From: Mucilaginibacter conchicola
Lineage (GTDB): Bacteria > Bacteroidota > Bacteroidia > Sphingobacteriales > Sphingobacteriaceae
NCBI RefSeq assembly: GCF_003432115.1
Contig: NZ_QWDC01000001.1
Span: forward strand, 1,488,001 to 1,552,000
Length of the DNA: 64,000 nucleotides
Direction of reading: 5' to 3'
Every line of letters starts with the position of its first letter. Within the stretch, counting starts at the first letter, position 1. Shown here piece by piece: positions 16,819 to 24,663 of this stretch. Made by a program: the position numbers and the translations under genes. The notes beneath the pieces were generated by a model. It was given only the letters and a program-made list of their open reading frames with translations, had not been told where the DNA came from and did not search any database.

Positions 16819-19227
16819 ATGCTATACAACTACATCACCATTGCCTGGCGAAACATCCTTAAGAACAAGCTTTTCTCTTTCATCAATATCTTCGGGCTCT
16901 CGGTCGGGATAGCTTTTACCATGCTGATGGCGGCTTACGTTTGGCAAGAATGGAGCGTGAACCATGATTTGCGCAATGCAGATAACCAGTACATTATTCA
17001 AAGCAAGTGGAAAGACCCATCACAGGGCTACGAGCTTACGGCCATTGGCGATCTGCCGAAGGCTTTAAAAGAACAATACCCAAACCTGGTGGCCAATTAT
17101 TACCATTGGGACGGCGTTAGCTCAACGGTATCCAAAGGCGACCTGCATTTCCGCGAAAGCCTGCAGGTGGGCGATAGTACTTTCCTGAGCATGTACGGGT
17201 TAAAAATGCTGCATGGCGATGCAAACACGGTCTTGAACCAACCATTTACTGCGGTGCTGACAGAGCAAACGGCTATCAAATATTTTGGTAAAACTGATAT
17301 TGTGGGGCAAACCATCAGCATAGAGAACTTCAGCGGCAGCAAACACGATTTTATGATCACAGGGGTGATGGCCAAACTTGCCAAAAACTCAGTGACCAAT
17401 GTTATAGAGACCAGCAACAGCACTATATTTTTGCCGGGCTCTGCAGCTAAGTACATGGGGCGTAACCTTAACGGCTGGAATAACACCGCGCTGGTGGGGT
17501 TACTTGAGCTTAGGGACGGTGTTAAACCGCAAGATCTTAATGGCCCGATGCGCAGTTTAATCAAAAAGAACGCGCCGGAAAATATCTCGGCAAATTTGAC
17601 ACCTTACCTGGTGCCGCTTAAATCATTCTACCTTGAATTTGGCAACGGCGCGGTAAAAAAAATGCTGTACACGCTATCTTTCATCGCCTTGTTTATCTTG
17701 CTGATGGCCATCATCAACTTTGTAAATATCTGCATCAGCCGTTCATCGCAAAGGATGAAAGAAATGGGTATCCGCAAGGTATTGGGCGGCTTGCGCAAGC
17801 AACTGATATGGCAGTTTTTGATAGAGTCGGTTGTGCTTGTATTTATTGCCACATTCCTTGCCTTCGGCCTGTATGCTTTAGCAAAACCCTACTTTGCTAA
17901 TATGCTGACCGCCGAAATAGGCGGATTATTTTCATTCCCTCTATATTTCTATTTATTCCCGATAGCTTTTGCTTTATTGATAGGACTGATAGCCGGGCTA
18001 TATCCTGCCCTTGTATTATCATCTTTAAAATCAGTCGACTCGCTAAAAGGGAAGCTGAACCAGGTTAAGGATAATGTATATTTCCGCAAGGGACTGGTCG
18101 CTTTTCAGTTTACAACGGCTTGTGTAGTGCTGATATCAGCCATTGTTATATCAAAGCAGATCAACCTGTTTTTTGGTAAGAACCTTGGGTACGATAAAGA
18201 TTATGTAGTGTACGCCCAGATCCCGCGCGACTGGTCTAAACCGGGCGTGCAGAAGATGCAGGATGTACGTTACCGCCTTTCTCAACTACCGCAGATAAAA
18301 AGCATCACCATGTCATGGGAGATTCCCGACGGTGGGGCAAGCGGCGGCATGCAGATTTACAAAATGACGGATAATCCTGACCATGCATTCCCGGCAACTG
18401 GTTTACTTACCGATAATGCTTACGCCGAAACTTACGGCATCCCGATGAAAGCAGGTGAGTTTTTCCGCAAGCAATACTCACAAGCCGATTCTGCCCTTGT
18501 AGTGATCAACGAGGCTCAGTCAAAAGCGCTCGGTTTTAAATCGCCGGACGAAGCCATTGGCAAACAGTTCATGTCGGTAGGCGTACCTGCACCGGCAACC
18601 ATTTGCGGCGTAACCGCCGATTTTGTTTTCGGGGGTATGGGCAGCAAAACAGGGCCTATCACTTTCATGAACGTAAATCAGGTTCCGTTTTACAGGTATT
18701 TCTCTATCAAGCTTCGACCGGGCAATATGGAGCAAAACCTGGCTGCCTTGCAAAAGAAATGGGCCGAAGTAATGCCAGGCGCACCGTTCGAGTACAACTT
18801 TGTGGATGATATGCTGGCCAAGATGTATAAAACAGAGATACAGCTCAAAAAGGCATCTTACCTGGCAACCGGTTTAGCCATCATCATTGTACTGTTGGGC
18901 GTACTGGGCCTCATATCGCTCAGCGTACAAAAACGTACCAAAGAGATTGGCGTGCGCAAAGTGCTTGGCGCTACTGAGAAAGATGTGGTGGTACTGTTTC
19001 TTAAAGATTTTATGACGACCATTGCCATAGCTGCAGTGGTGGCTTGCCCACTGGCTTACTGGATGATGCATACCTGGTTAAACAGCTATGCTTACAAGGT
19101 AACACTTACGCCGCAGCCCTTTGCCATTGCGTTTGCATCATTGATGATATTGACGGGTATATTGATAAGCCTACAGACGATAAAAGCAGCACTGGCTAAT
19201 CCGGTGAAGAGTTTGAGGACGGAGTGA
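16819..19227 (+). CDS. ABC transporter permease, FtsX/MacB type
   Basis: The ATG at 16819 (MLYNYITIAWRNILKNKLF) is the usual start of this family; the longer TTG reading begins inside the intergenic repeat. The protein is about 802 residues. The first span is at about 20-42, followed by a large MacB-type periplasmic domain, three spans (about 285-430), a second span and periplasmic domain, and three more spans at the C-terminus. The FtsX signatures are MGIRKVLGGLRKQL and IGVRKVLGATEKDVV. Such eight-span duplicated permeases are common in Bacteroidota and need a LolD-like ATPase, which is not in this window. Efflux or lipoprotein handling is possible; the substrate is unknown. Confidence 0.88.
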   Translation: MLYNYITIAWRNILKNKLFSFINIFGLSVGIAFTMLMAAYVWQEWSVNHDLRNADNQYIIQSKWKDPSQGYELTAIGDLPKALKEQYPNLVANYYHWDGVSSTVSKGDLHFRESLQVGDSTFLSMYGLKMLHGDANTVLNQPFTAVLTEQTAIKYFGKTDIVGQTISIENFSGSKHDFMITGVMAKLAKNSVTNVIETSNSTIFLPGSAAKYMGRNLNGWNNTALVGLLELRDGVKPQDLNGPMRSLIKKNAPENISANLTPYLVPLKSFYLEFGNGAVKKMLYTLSFIALFILLMAIINFVNICISRSSQRMKEMGIRKVLGGLRKQLIWQFLIESVVLVFIATFLAFGLYALAKPYFANMLTAEIGGLFSFPLYFYLFPIAFALLIGLIAGLYPALVLSSLKSVDSLKGKLNQVKDNVYFRKGLVAFQFTTACVVLISAIVISKQINLFFGKNLGYDKDYVVYAQIPRDWSKPGVQKMQDVRYRLSQLPQIKSITMSWEIPDGGASGGMQIYKMTDNPDHAFPATGLLTDNAYAETYGIPMKAGEFFRKQYSQADSALVVINEAQSKALGFKSPDEAIGKQFMSVGVPAPATICGVTADFVFGGMGSKTGPITFMNVNQVPFYRYFSIKLRPGNMEQNLAALQKKWAEVMPGAPFEYNFVDDMLAKMYKTEIQLKKASYLATGLAIIIVLLGVLGLISLSVQKRTKEIGVRKVLGATEKDVVVLFLKDFMTTIAIAAVVACPLAYWMMHTWLNSYAYKVTLTPQPFAIAFASLMILTGILISLQTIKAALANPVKSLRTE

Positions 19228-19397
19228 GCCCCCCAGCCCCCTGAAGGGGGAGCAGGAGTAATATCGAACACTGAATTTTGAATATCGAATGATGAAGTCC
19301 TCAGTTCGACATTCATCATTCTACATTCGGTGTTCGATATTAATTTTCAAGAGTCATGCTTTTAAAAAGTTCCCCCTTCAGGGGGTTAGGGGGCTTC
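19228..19397. repeat. Composite of inverted repeats between permease and marC
   Basis: The outer pair is a CCCCCAGCCCCCTGAAGGGGGA unit (19228-19252) facing its inverse (19370-19397). Inside lies a second inverted pair made of the words ATATCGAACACTGAAT and GAATGATGAA (19260-19296), against TTCATCATTCTACATTCGG and TGTTCGATATT (about 19310-19341). The nested order suggests one element was inserted into another. The region separates convergent genes and may terminate both. Confidence 0.8.
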
Positions 19398-19399
19398 TC

Positions 19400-19969
19400 C
19401 TACAGCCCCGAGTTACTCCTGAACAATTTTATCGCAATGGCCAGCAGTATCACCCCGAAAGCTTTGCGCAGAATGTGCAGGCCGGTTTTTCCTAAGAGTT
19501 TCTCCAGCCATTTTACATTTTTCAGCACCAGGTAAACAACAAGGGTATTCAGCAATATGCCGACTACAATATTCTGAGTTTGGTATTGCGATTTAAGGGA
19601 TAGCAAAGTGGTCATGGTACCTGCACCGGCAATCAGCGGGAAGGCGATAGGTACGATAGATGCAGCCTCGGGCACTTCCTCTTTAAAAAACGTTACGCCC
19701 AGTATCATCTCAAGCGCGATAATGAATATCACGATAGAACCCGCTATCGCGAATGATGAGATATCCAGGCCGATGATGGCAAGCAGTTCGTCTCCCGCAA
19801 ACAGGAAGCAGATCATCAGTATCAGCGCTGCAATGCTTGCTTTCTCTGATTGGATGTGCCCTACCTTTTGGCGCATCTGTATAATGATGGGGATGGTACC
19901 CAGGATATCGATGATGGCGAAGAGGATCATCGTTACCGATAAAATCTCTTTGAAAACAAATTGAGGCAT
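19400..19969 (-). CDS. MarC family integral membrane protein
   Basis: The 189-residue protein has about six membrane spans and the MarC features FAIIDILGTIPI near the start, EMILGVTFF, and PIAFPLIAGAGTMTTLL in the middle. The family was once linked to antibiotic resistance, but its function is unproven. It starts 3 bases after the stop of the MFS transporter gene on the same strand, so the two form an operon. Confidence 0.87.
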   Translation of the reverse strand: MPQFVFKEILSVTMILFAIIDILGTIPIIIQMRQKVGHIQSEKASIAALILMICFLFAGDELLAIIGLDISSFAIAGSIVIFIIALEMILGVTFFKEEVPEAASIVPIAFPLIAGAGTMTTLLSLKSQYQTQNIVVGILLNTLVVYLVLKNVKWLEKLLGKTGLHILRKAFGVILLAIAIKLFRSNSGL

Positions 19970-19972
19970 AGC

Positions 19973-21139
19973 TTAGGATTGCTTTTCTTTCGAAATTAAA
20001 CGAATACTAAACAAAAGTGCAATTAAAATATAGAATGCCGATAAAAAGAAAACGCTATGTACAGAAATAACAGTAACCAGCCCCGCTGTTACAGGCCCTA
20101 AAGTTTGTCCTATAGAGATGTAAGCCTGGTTTACACCCATTACCTCGCCGCGATGGTGCTCGTCGTTGTTATCGGCTATAATAGCGTTCAGCATGGGGTT
20201 ACGCAGGCCATTGAACAGGCCGTAAATGGCAATAGATGTTGCAAACAATATGACACCTGTTGCAAAGCCTGTAAGCACCATCATCCCCAAACAAAATATA
20301 GTAGATACAAATAGAATGACCGATTGCTTAGGAATCACTTTCTGAATAGCTGGTACCAATAGCTGCATCAATATACCCGTAATGCCAAAGCCTGCATAAA
20401 ATAATCCTGTTTGTGAGGTACTTAGTTTCAACTCATCCACGCTAAAAGTTTGGAAGCCAATGATCATGGAAAACTGCCCCATGGTGAGCAGGAAGCCGGT
20501 TACTATAGCCGTGCCTATCACAGGTTTTTTTAACACATTTATTAGTGACGAAACAACAAAGCCCCCGCCTTTGGCTTTTGCGTTTTTCAATTTGTTGGTT
20601 TCTTTCAAAAACAACATGGACAGCACCACGCCCAGCACCGCTATTCCGGCTGCAAAAAAGAAAGGCACTTTCATACCGTACCTGCTCAGCAAGCCCCCTA
20701 CCGCCGGCCCTATTACAAAGCCAAAACCAAACGCCGAGCTCAATATCCCGAAGTTTTTGGCCCGCTCTTTTGGCGATGATATATCAGATACCATGGCTTG
20801 CGCAACAGAGATATTGCCGCCTGTTAAACCATCCAGTATTCGCGCAGCGAAAAGCATAATAATGCTGTTGGCCAACCCAAACATTACAAATGATACGGCA
20901 GTACCTATTAAGCTGATTACCAAGATAGGCTTGCGCCCCCATTTATCAGACAATGAACCCAGCACCGGCGTAGCCACAAATTGTGCTATGGAGAAAGCAG
21001 CTGTAAGCAAACCTATACTATGCTCGGTAACGCCAAACTTTTTGCCATAGGGGTACAGCAGCGGTATAATAATACCAAAGCCCATGCTATTGATAACGGC
21101 TATCAACACCAAAACCCAAATGATGCGGTTGGTCTTCAT
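19973..21139 (-). CDS. MFS transporter, TCR/Tet-like
   Basis: The 388-residue protein has 12 predicted spans. Motif A of the major facilitator family is seen as GSLSDKWGRKPIL (about 61-73), and motif C-like sequence FGFGFVIGPAVGGLLSRYG is near 133-151, which is typical of drug/H+ antiporters of the tetracycline-efflux branch. The substrate is not predictable. It is co-transcribed with marC. Upstream lies a strong palindromic terminator that isolates it from the APC permease gene. Confidence 0.87.
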   Translation of the reverse strand: MKTNRIIWVLVLIAVINSMGFGIIIPLLYPYGKKFGVTEHSIGLLTAAFSIAQFVATPVLGSLSDKWGRKPILVISLIGTAVSFVMFGLANSIIMLFAARILDGLTGGNISVAQAMVSDISSPKERAKNFGILSSAFGFGFVIGPAVGGLLSRYGMKVPFFFAAGIAVLGVVLSMLFLKETNKLKNAKAKGGGFVVSSLINVLKKPVIGTAIVTGFLLTMGQFSMIIGFQTFSVDELKLSTSQTGLFYAGFGITGILMQLLVPAIQKVIPKQSVILFVSTIFCLGMMVLTGFATGVILFATSIAIYGLFNGLRNPMLNAIIADNNDEHHRGEVMGVNQAYISIGQTLGPVTAGLVTVISVHSVFFLSAFYILIALLFSIRLISKEKQS

Positions 21140-21162
21140 GCCTTTACAAAAGGCTTTAAAAC

Positions 21163-21194
21163 AGAAAAGGTTCTGCCATGGCAGAACCTTTTCT
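21163..21194. terminator. Perfect 32-base palindrome, bidirectional-looking terminator
   Basis: AGAAAAGGTTCTGCCA is followed directly by its exact complement TGGCAGAACCTTTTCT, a 16-bp stem with no loop and A and T tracts at the ends. It lies after the APC permease stop on the minus strand and just before the MFS start, so it should end the permease transcript. Confidence 0.85.
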
Positions 21195-21212
21195 TATATC
21201 GTAATTAAAAAA

Positions 21213-22730
21213 TTACTGTTTCTCAAAGTCGATAGCAGTTGGCAGGATATCGCCACCTTTGCCCAACTTACTGTGGTTTTTACTGTAACCAAAATAGATC
21301 ACCAAACCTAATATCATCCAGCCTAAAGCACTTAATTGTGTTTCGCTTGGTAAGCCAACGATCATACCGGCACAAACTATCATACCCAGGATAGGTACCA
21401 ATGGCACCAATGGGGTTTTGAACGGACGTACAAGATCCGGGTCGCTTTTACGCAACAGGATTACACCCGCACATACCAGTATGAAAGCAAACAGGGTACC
21501 AATAGAGGTTAAGTCGCCCGCTACGCTGCCCGGTACAAATGCCGCAAATGCTCCTACAAACAGGAACAGGATCATGTTGCTCTTGTAAGGGGTTTTAAAT
21601 TTAGGGTGCAGATCAGAGAATATTTTTGGCAACAAACCATCTTTAGACATGGTGTAGAATACCCTCGACTGGCCCATCAGCATCACCAGGATAACCGAAG
21701 AGAAACCGGCCAAAATAGCTACAGTAACCAGAGTTGATAACCAGCCGTAACCGTGCATGTAATTGCTGATAGCAAATGCTACCGAAGCTTCTTTACCCGA
21801 TTTCATGAAGTCGGTATAAGGTGCAACCCCTGTTAATACCCATGAGAAAAGGATGTAAAGAATGGTACAAACCACTAACGAACCCAGGATACCGATAGGC
21901 ATATCGCGGCTCGGGTTTTTAGCTTCCTGTGCAGCAGTTGATACCGCATCAAAACCGATGAAAGCGAAGAATACCACACCGGCACCGCTTATGATACCGC
22001 CCCAGCCGTGGTTAAAGAACGGCGCATAAGAATATGGCTTTCCGTTTTCCTGCATAATGTCAGGTGCATCAGCAGGGATAATGTATGGGTGGTGGTTAGC
22101 CGGGTTGATATACTGCCAGCCAATAGCGATAAACACCAATACGATGGCTACTTTAATGAATACGATAATACCGTTTACAGTAGCAGATTCCTGCGTACCT
22201 TTTATCAAAAGCAATGATAAAATAACAAGGATCAACAGCGCAGGTAAGTTAGCAATACCGTGTACGCTTTGCCCGTTTATCATTACCGATTCCATTGGAG
22301 AGTGGCACCACTCATAGGGTATCCCCCCGCCGAGGAGCTTGTTCAAATACTCACTCCAGCTTATAGATACCGTGGCCGCACCCAGCGCATATTCTAATAT
22401 CAAAGCCCAGCCAATAACCCAGGCAACAATCTCGCCCATAGTTGCATACGCGTAAGTGTAAGCACTACCGGCAATAGGAATAATAGAAGCAAATTCAGCG
22501 TAGCATAAGCCGGCAAAAGCACAGCCAATAGCCGCTACAATGAATGATAAGGTTACCGCCGGGCCAGCGTGTTCGCCCGCAGCAGCAGCAGTCCTTACGA
22601 ACAAACCGGCACCAATAATTGCACCAATACCCAATGCAACAAGGCTACCCGCCCCAAGCGTTCGCTTAAGGGTTTCGCCGTCGGTCTTGGCCGTTAATTG
22701 TTCAATAGATTTCTTTACAAATACCTTCAT
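21213..22730 (-). CDS. Amino acid permease, APC family (CAT/YfnA-like)
   Basis: The 505-residue protein has about 12 to 14 spans. The APC signature in the first span is LVALGIGAIIGAGLFV, where the GxGIG-like loop binds the amino-acid backbone. The segments FAGLCYAEFASIIPIAGSAY and FFAFIGFDAVSTAAQEAKNP are typical of the cationic amino-acid transporter branch. It is about the same type as the permease at 53026. It stands alone between a terminator and a promoter-like box. The substrate cannot be named. Confidence 0.9.
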   Translation of the reverse strand: MKVFVKKSIEQLTAKTDGETLKRTLGAGSLVALGIGAIIGAGLFVRTAAAAGEHAGPAVTLSFIVAAIGCAFAGLCYAEFASIIPIAGSAYTYAYATMGEIVAWVIGWALILEYALGAATVSISWSEYLNKLLGGGIPYEWCHSPMESVMINGQSVHGIANLPALLILVILSLLLIKGTQESATVNGIIVFIKVAIVLVFIAIGWQYINPANHHPYIIPADAPDIMQENGKPYSYAPFFNHGWGGIISGAGVVFFAFIGFDAVSTAAQEAKNPSRDMPIGILGSLVVCTILYILFSWVLTGVAPYTDFMKSGKEASVAFAISNYMHGYGWLSTLVTVAILAGFSSVILVMLMGQSRVFYTMSKDGLLPKIFSDLHPKFKTPYKSNMILFLFVGAFAAFVPGSVAGDLTSIGTLFAFILVCAGVILLRKSDPDLVRPFKTPLVPLVPILGMIVCAGMIVGLPSETQLSALGWMILGLVIYFGYSKNHSKLGKGGDILPTAIDFEKQ

Positions 22731-22776
22731 TTTAAATCAATAAGATCAGTTTAGTAAATTTTAAAAACACTTAGCC

Positions 22777-22784
22777 CAAACGTA
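22777..22784 (-). promoter_or_regulatory. Candidate -7 element of the APC permease gene
   Basis: On the minus strand this reads TACGTTTG, an exact TAnnTTTG match, about 47 bases before the permease ATG. No clear -33 box is seen. Motif evidence only. Confidence 0.4.
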
Positions 22785-22807
22785 GTTAATTTAATTGAAA
22801 ATTTAAA

Positions 22808-23070
22808 GAACAGAATGTAACAAGGGTATGGCAGTTTTAAACAGAATTAAAGTGCGGTAGCGTGGCACTTTTGAGGTGTAGGTTTATTATTGGGCGGCCC
22901 TACCTTTTAACGTTACGGGCGTTCCCTACGGTCGGGCTATCCGTTCATACGCCTGCCCCAAAGGGATGCCTATGGCACAGGCCTTAGGCTCAGGGCCGGT
23001 ATCCACTCCTATCCCTAACGCAGATTGTCCGGATCAGGAATTTCAGAATTTTAAGATGAACAGAATGTAA
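22808..23070. other. Intergenic structured element flanked by 13-base direct repeats
   Basis: GAACAGAATGTAA occurs at 22808-22820 and again at 23058-23070. Between them, 22911-23021 is a GC-rich block reading CGTTACGGGCGTTCCCTACG on the plus strand and ending TATCCCTAACGC. It contains small hairpins such as GCCTATGGC/GGCCTTAGGC (about 22968-22989). Read on the minus strand the block begins GCGTTAGGGATAGGAGTGG. I recall similar GCGTTAGGGATAG blocks from intergenic regions of other Bacteroidota, but this is memory and not a search result. No reading frame of note crosses it. It may be a non-coding RNA or a small mobile element. Confidence 0.5.
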
Positions 23071-23128
23071 GGGGAAAGTTTGTAAAAGCATTAACGTTTT
23101 GGTAAATTTATATTTCAAACGATTCGCC

Positions 23129-23329
23129 ATGTCAGCAGAAGTAAAACCACAATACATAACCGATGAAAACGGTAAGAAAATATCAGTGATATTGCCGGTA
23201 GAGGTTTATGAAAATATGATAAGCGAACTGGAAGATGCTGAAGACGTAAAGCTTTACGATAAAGTTAAGAGCCTTAATGAACCATCTGATTCTTTCGATG
23301 ACTACATAAAAGGCCGCTCCTCAAAATAA
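23129..23329 (+). CDS. Antitoxin of a RelE/ParE-type toxin-antitoxin pair
   Basis: The frame opens at 23099, but the ATG at 23129 (MSAEVKPQYITDENGKK) is the sensible start, giving 66 residues. The pattern is that of short Phd/RelB-like antitoxins: a beta strand with KISVILPVEVYENMISELED, then an acidic helical tail (EDAEDVKLYDKV...SFDDYI) that would wrap the toxin. The stop TAA directly touches the toxin ATG, so expression is coupled. The N-terminal part probably binds the operon promoter. Confidence 0.8.
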   Translation: MSAEVKPQYITDENGKKISVILPVEVYENMISELEDAEDVKLYDKVKSLNEPSDSFDDYIKGRSSK

Positions 23330-23587
23330 ATGGCGTCCTACAAGATCACCATTTCTAAAACTGCTCAAAAACAGTTAAACAAAATACAGGACAACATCGC
23401 CGAAAAACTAATTCCTGCGATATACGAACTGGCTGATAACCCTCGTCCGTACGGATGCAAGAAGCTAAAGGGCCGTGATGCATGGCGAATCCGTGTGGGC
23501 GATTATCGCATTATCTACGAGATACACGATGGCATCTTGCTTATCGACATCATTGCACTTGGGCACCGCCGCGACATTTATAGTTAA
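23330..23587 (+). CDS. RelE/ParE family toxin
   Basis: The 85-residue protein fits the fold and pattern of RelE/ParE toxins: YKITISKTAQKQLNKI, then helices, PRPYGCKKLKGRDAWRIRVGD, YRIIYEI and a final HRRDIY. The basic patch KKLKGRD..R.RVGDYRI and the terminal HRR..Y resemble the RelE mRNA-interferase residues more than the gyrase-directed ParE, but this cannot be settled by eye. It starts immediately at the antitoxin stop. Confidence 0.85.
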   Translation: MASYKITISKTAQKQLNKIQDNIAEKLIPAIYELADNPRPYGCKKLKGRDAWRIRVGDYRIIYEIHDGILLIDIIALGHRRDIYS

Positions 23588-23662
23588 ATAGCATCACACC
23601 CTGCGCAAGGCATTCACTGTTGATGCCTGTGAAAATTTGTCAACGCTTCAGCCACCCAAATT

Positions 23663-23857
23663 CTAAAATATCTTTTGCGGCCCGCCGCGCTCCCGCTGCT
23701 CGTGCACCTTGCGCTGGTACTCCTGCGCATCAAAAGGCTTTTCCTGTTCAGGTGCAGACGTTTCGCCGATATTAAAATCGTAGTCGTTTTCGCGTAAAAA
23801 AGCGGCGATGGCCTCTTCTTCATGCTCGTTTCTTGGGTTAATGGTTATTACTCTCAT
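23663..23857 (-). CDS. Small conserved-looking protein of unknown function
   Basis: The open frame extends to 24028, but its upstream part is a decayed palindromic repeat. The ATG at 23857 gives 64 residues (MRVITINPRNEHEEEAIAAF...). The N-terminal beta strand followed by an acidic helix resembles small antitoxin-like or DUF2683-like proteins of Bacteroidota. It lies next to the toxin-antitoxin pair but on the other strand. No function can be given. Confidence 0.5.
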   Translation of the reverse strand: MRVITINPRNEHEEEAIAAFLRENDYDFNIGETSAPEQEKPFDAQEYQRKVHEQRERGGPQKIF

Positions 23858-23905
23858 ATTCTGGTTTTTGTTATTAAGTGTATCAACAAGTCTATTTCCG
23901 CAGTT

Positions 23906-23986
23906 CATTGCGGGGTACGAAGCAATCTCCGAATTATACAAATCCGCTTGTCCTAAAGAGATTGCTTCGTTCCTCGCAATCACGCG
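23906..23986. repeat. Decayed inverted repeat, GTCATTGCGAGG family, copy 3
   Basis: TTCATTGCGGGGTACGAAGC (from about 23906) faces GATTGCTTCGTTCCTCGCAA, followed by TCACGCG. The arms differ from the perfect copies by a few substitutions. It lies directly upstream of the small minus-strand gene. Confidence 0.8.
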
Positions 23987-24000
23987 TAGTTTACCCCCCC

Positions 24001-24255
24001 TTATGGCAACGCTCTCCATATAAACCATGGTGTTAAAACTACATTCAAGATAATCATAATCAATCCCAACTTTTTATCGCCCAGCCTGCGCAATAAATAA
24101 CCCAACACCAGGCCACCAAACAATAGCATAGCGGCATCAAAATACATCAAACCGCCTGCAGTAGGCGGCACGATATCGACCTTCAGCAACGCGAAGATAT
24201 CATCCAGATAAAGGTAGATATCGTAAAGGCAAAGGATATAAAGAATTATACGCAT
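24001..24255 (-). CDS. Small membrane protein, unknown function
   Basis: The ATG at 24255 gives about 84 residues with two to three hydrophobic segments (ILYILCLYDIYLYL, the stretch AAMLLFGGLVLGYLL, and LIMIILNVVLTPWFIW). A longer start at 24279 would overlap the upstream gene by 17 bases and add MAKGDKIN. With the shorter start, AAAGGGAGA lies about 13 bases ahead as a possible ribosome site. It looks co-transcribed with the gene ending at 24263. Confidence 0.55.
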   Translation of the reverse strand: MRIILYILCLYDIYLYLDDIFALLKVDIVPPTAGGLMYFDAAMLLFGGLVLGYLLRRLGDKKLGLIMIILNVVLTPWFIWRALP

Positions 24256-24262
24256 GTTAATT

Positions 24263-24598
24263 TTATCTCCCTTTGCCATACTGCAAACTTTGATAGTTGG
24301 CTATTATTTGATTCAAAGATGCAATACCACTCATATTTAGTAATTCTAATAACGATGATAAGGATTCCATTTTCCAGGCATCAAATCCAGGAGTCATATC
24401 AGCGACTCTATCTGTTACTACCTCAATGGTAATTTCTTCGGCGTTCAAACTTGATTTTAGTTTTGATAGAAAATCATTTAACGATTCAACGGGAGTTGGC
24501 CAGTCGTTTATGGCAGCTAATAGTAACTCCACTCTTTTTCTATCATTACCAGTAATTGCCCGTTCTTCCAACACTGTCATCAATTGTTCAATATCCAT
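24263..24598 (-). CDS. Hypothetical small helical protein
   Basis: The 111-residue protein has no signal peptide or membrane span and is mostly amphipathic helix (MDIEQLMTVLEERAITGNDR..., SSLLELLNMSGIASLNQII). I do not recognise a family. It lies behind the hppA terminator and ahead of a small membrane protein on the same strand, and may be a small immunity or regulatory protein, but nothing visible proves this. Confidence 0.5.
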   Translation of the reverse strand: MDIEQLMTVLEERAITGNDRKRVELLLAAINDWPTPVESLNDFLSKLKSSLNAEEITIEVVTDRVADMTPGFDAWKMESLSSLLELLNMSGIASLNQIIANYQSLQYGKGR

Positions 24599-24619
24599 AT
24601 CAAATAAAATCTAATGTAC

Positions 24620-24650
24620 AAAAAAGCCTCCGCCAGTCGGCGGAGGCTTT
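24620..24650 (-). terminator. Intrinsic terminator of hppA
   Basis: GCCTCCGCC (24626-24634), loop AGTC and GGCGGAGGC (24639-24647) form a 9-bp GC stem. On the minus strand it is followed by a run of T's (plus-strand A's at 24620-24625). It lies 13 bases after the hppA stop. Confidence 0.88.
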
Positions 24651-24663
24651 CACTATTCAGCTG

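Noticed and set aside
20460..21050. 196-residue open frame on the plus strand
   Set aside because: It is fully antisense to the conserved MFS transporter, and its composition (many Pro, Lys, Thr) is that of a mirrored membrane-protein gene.
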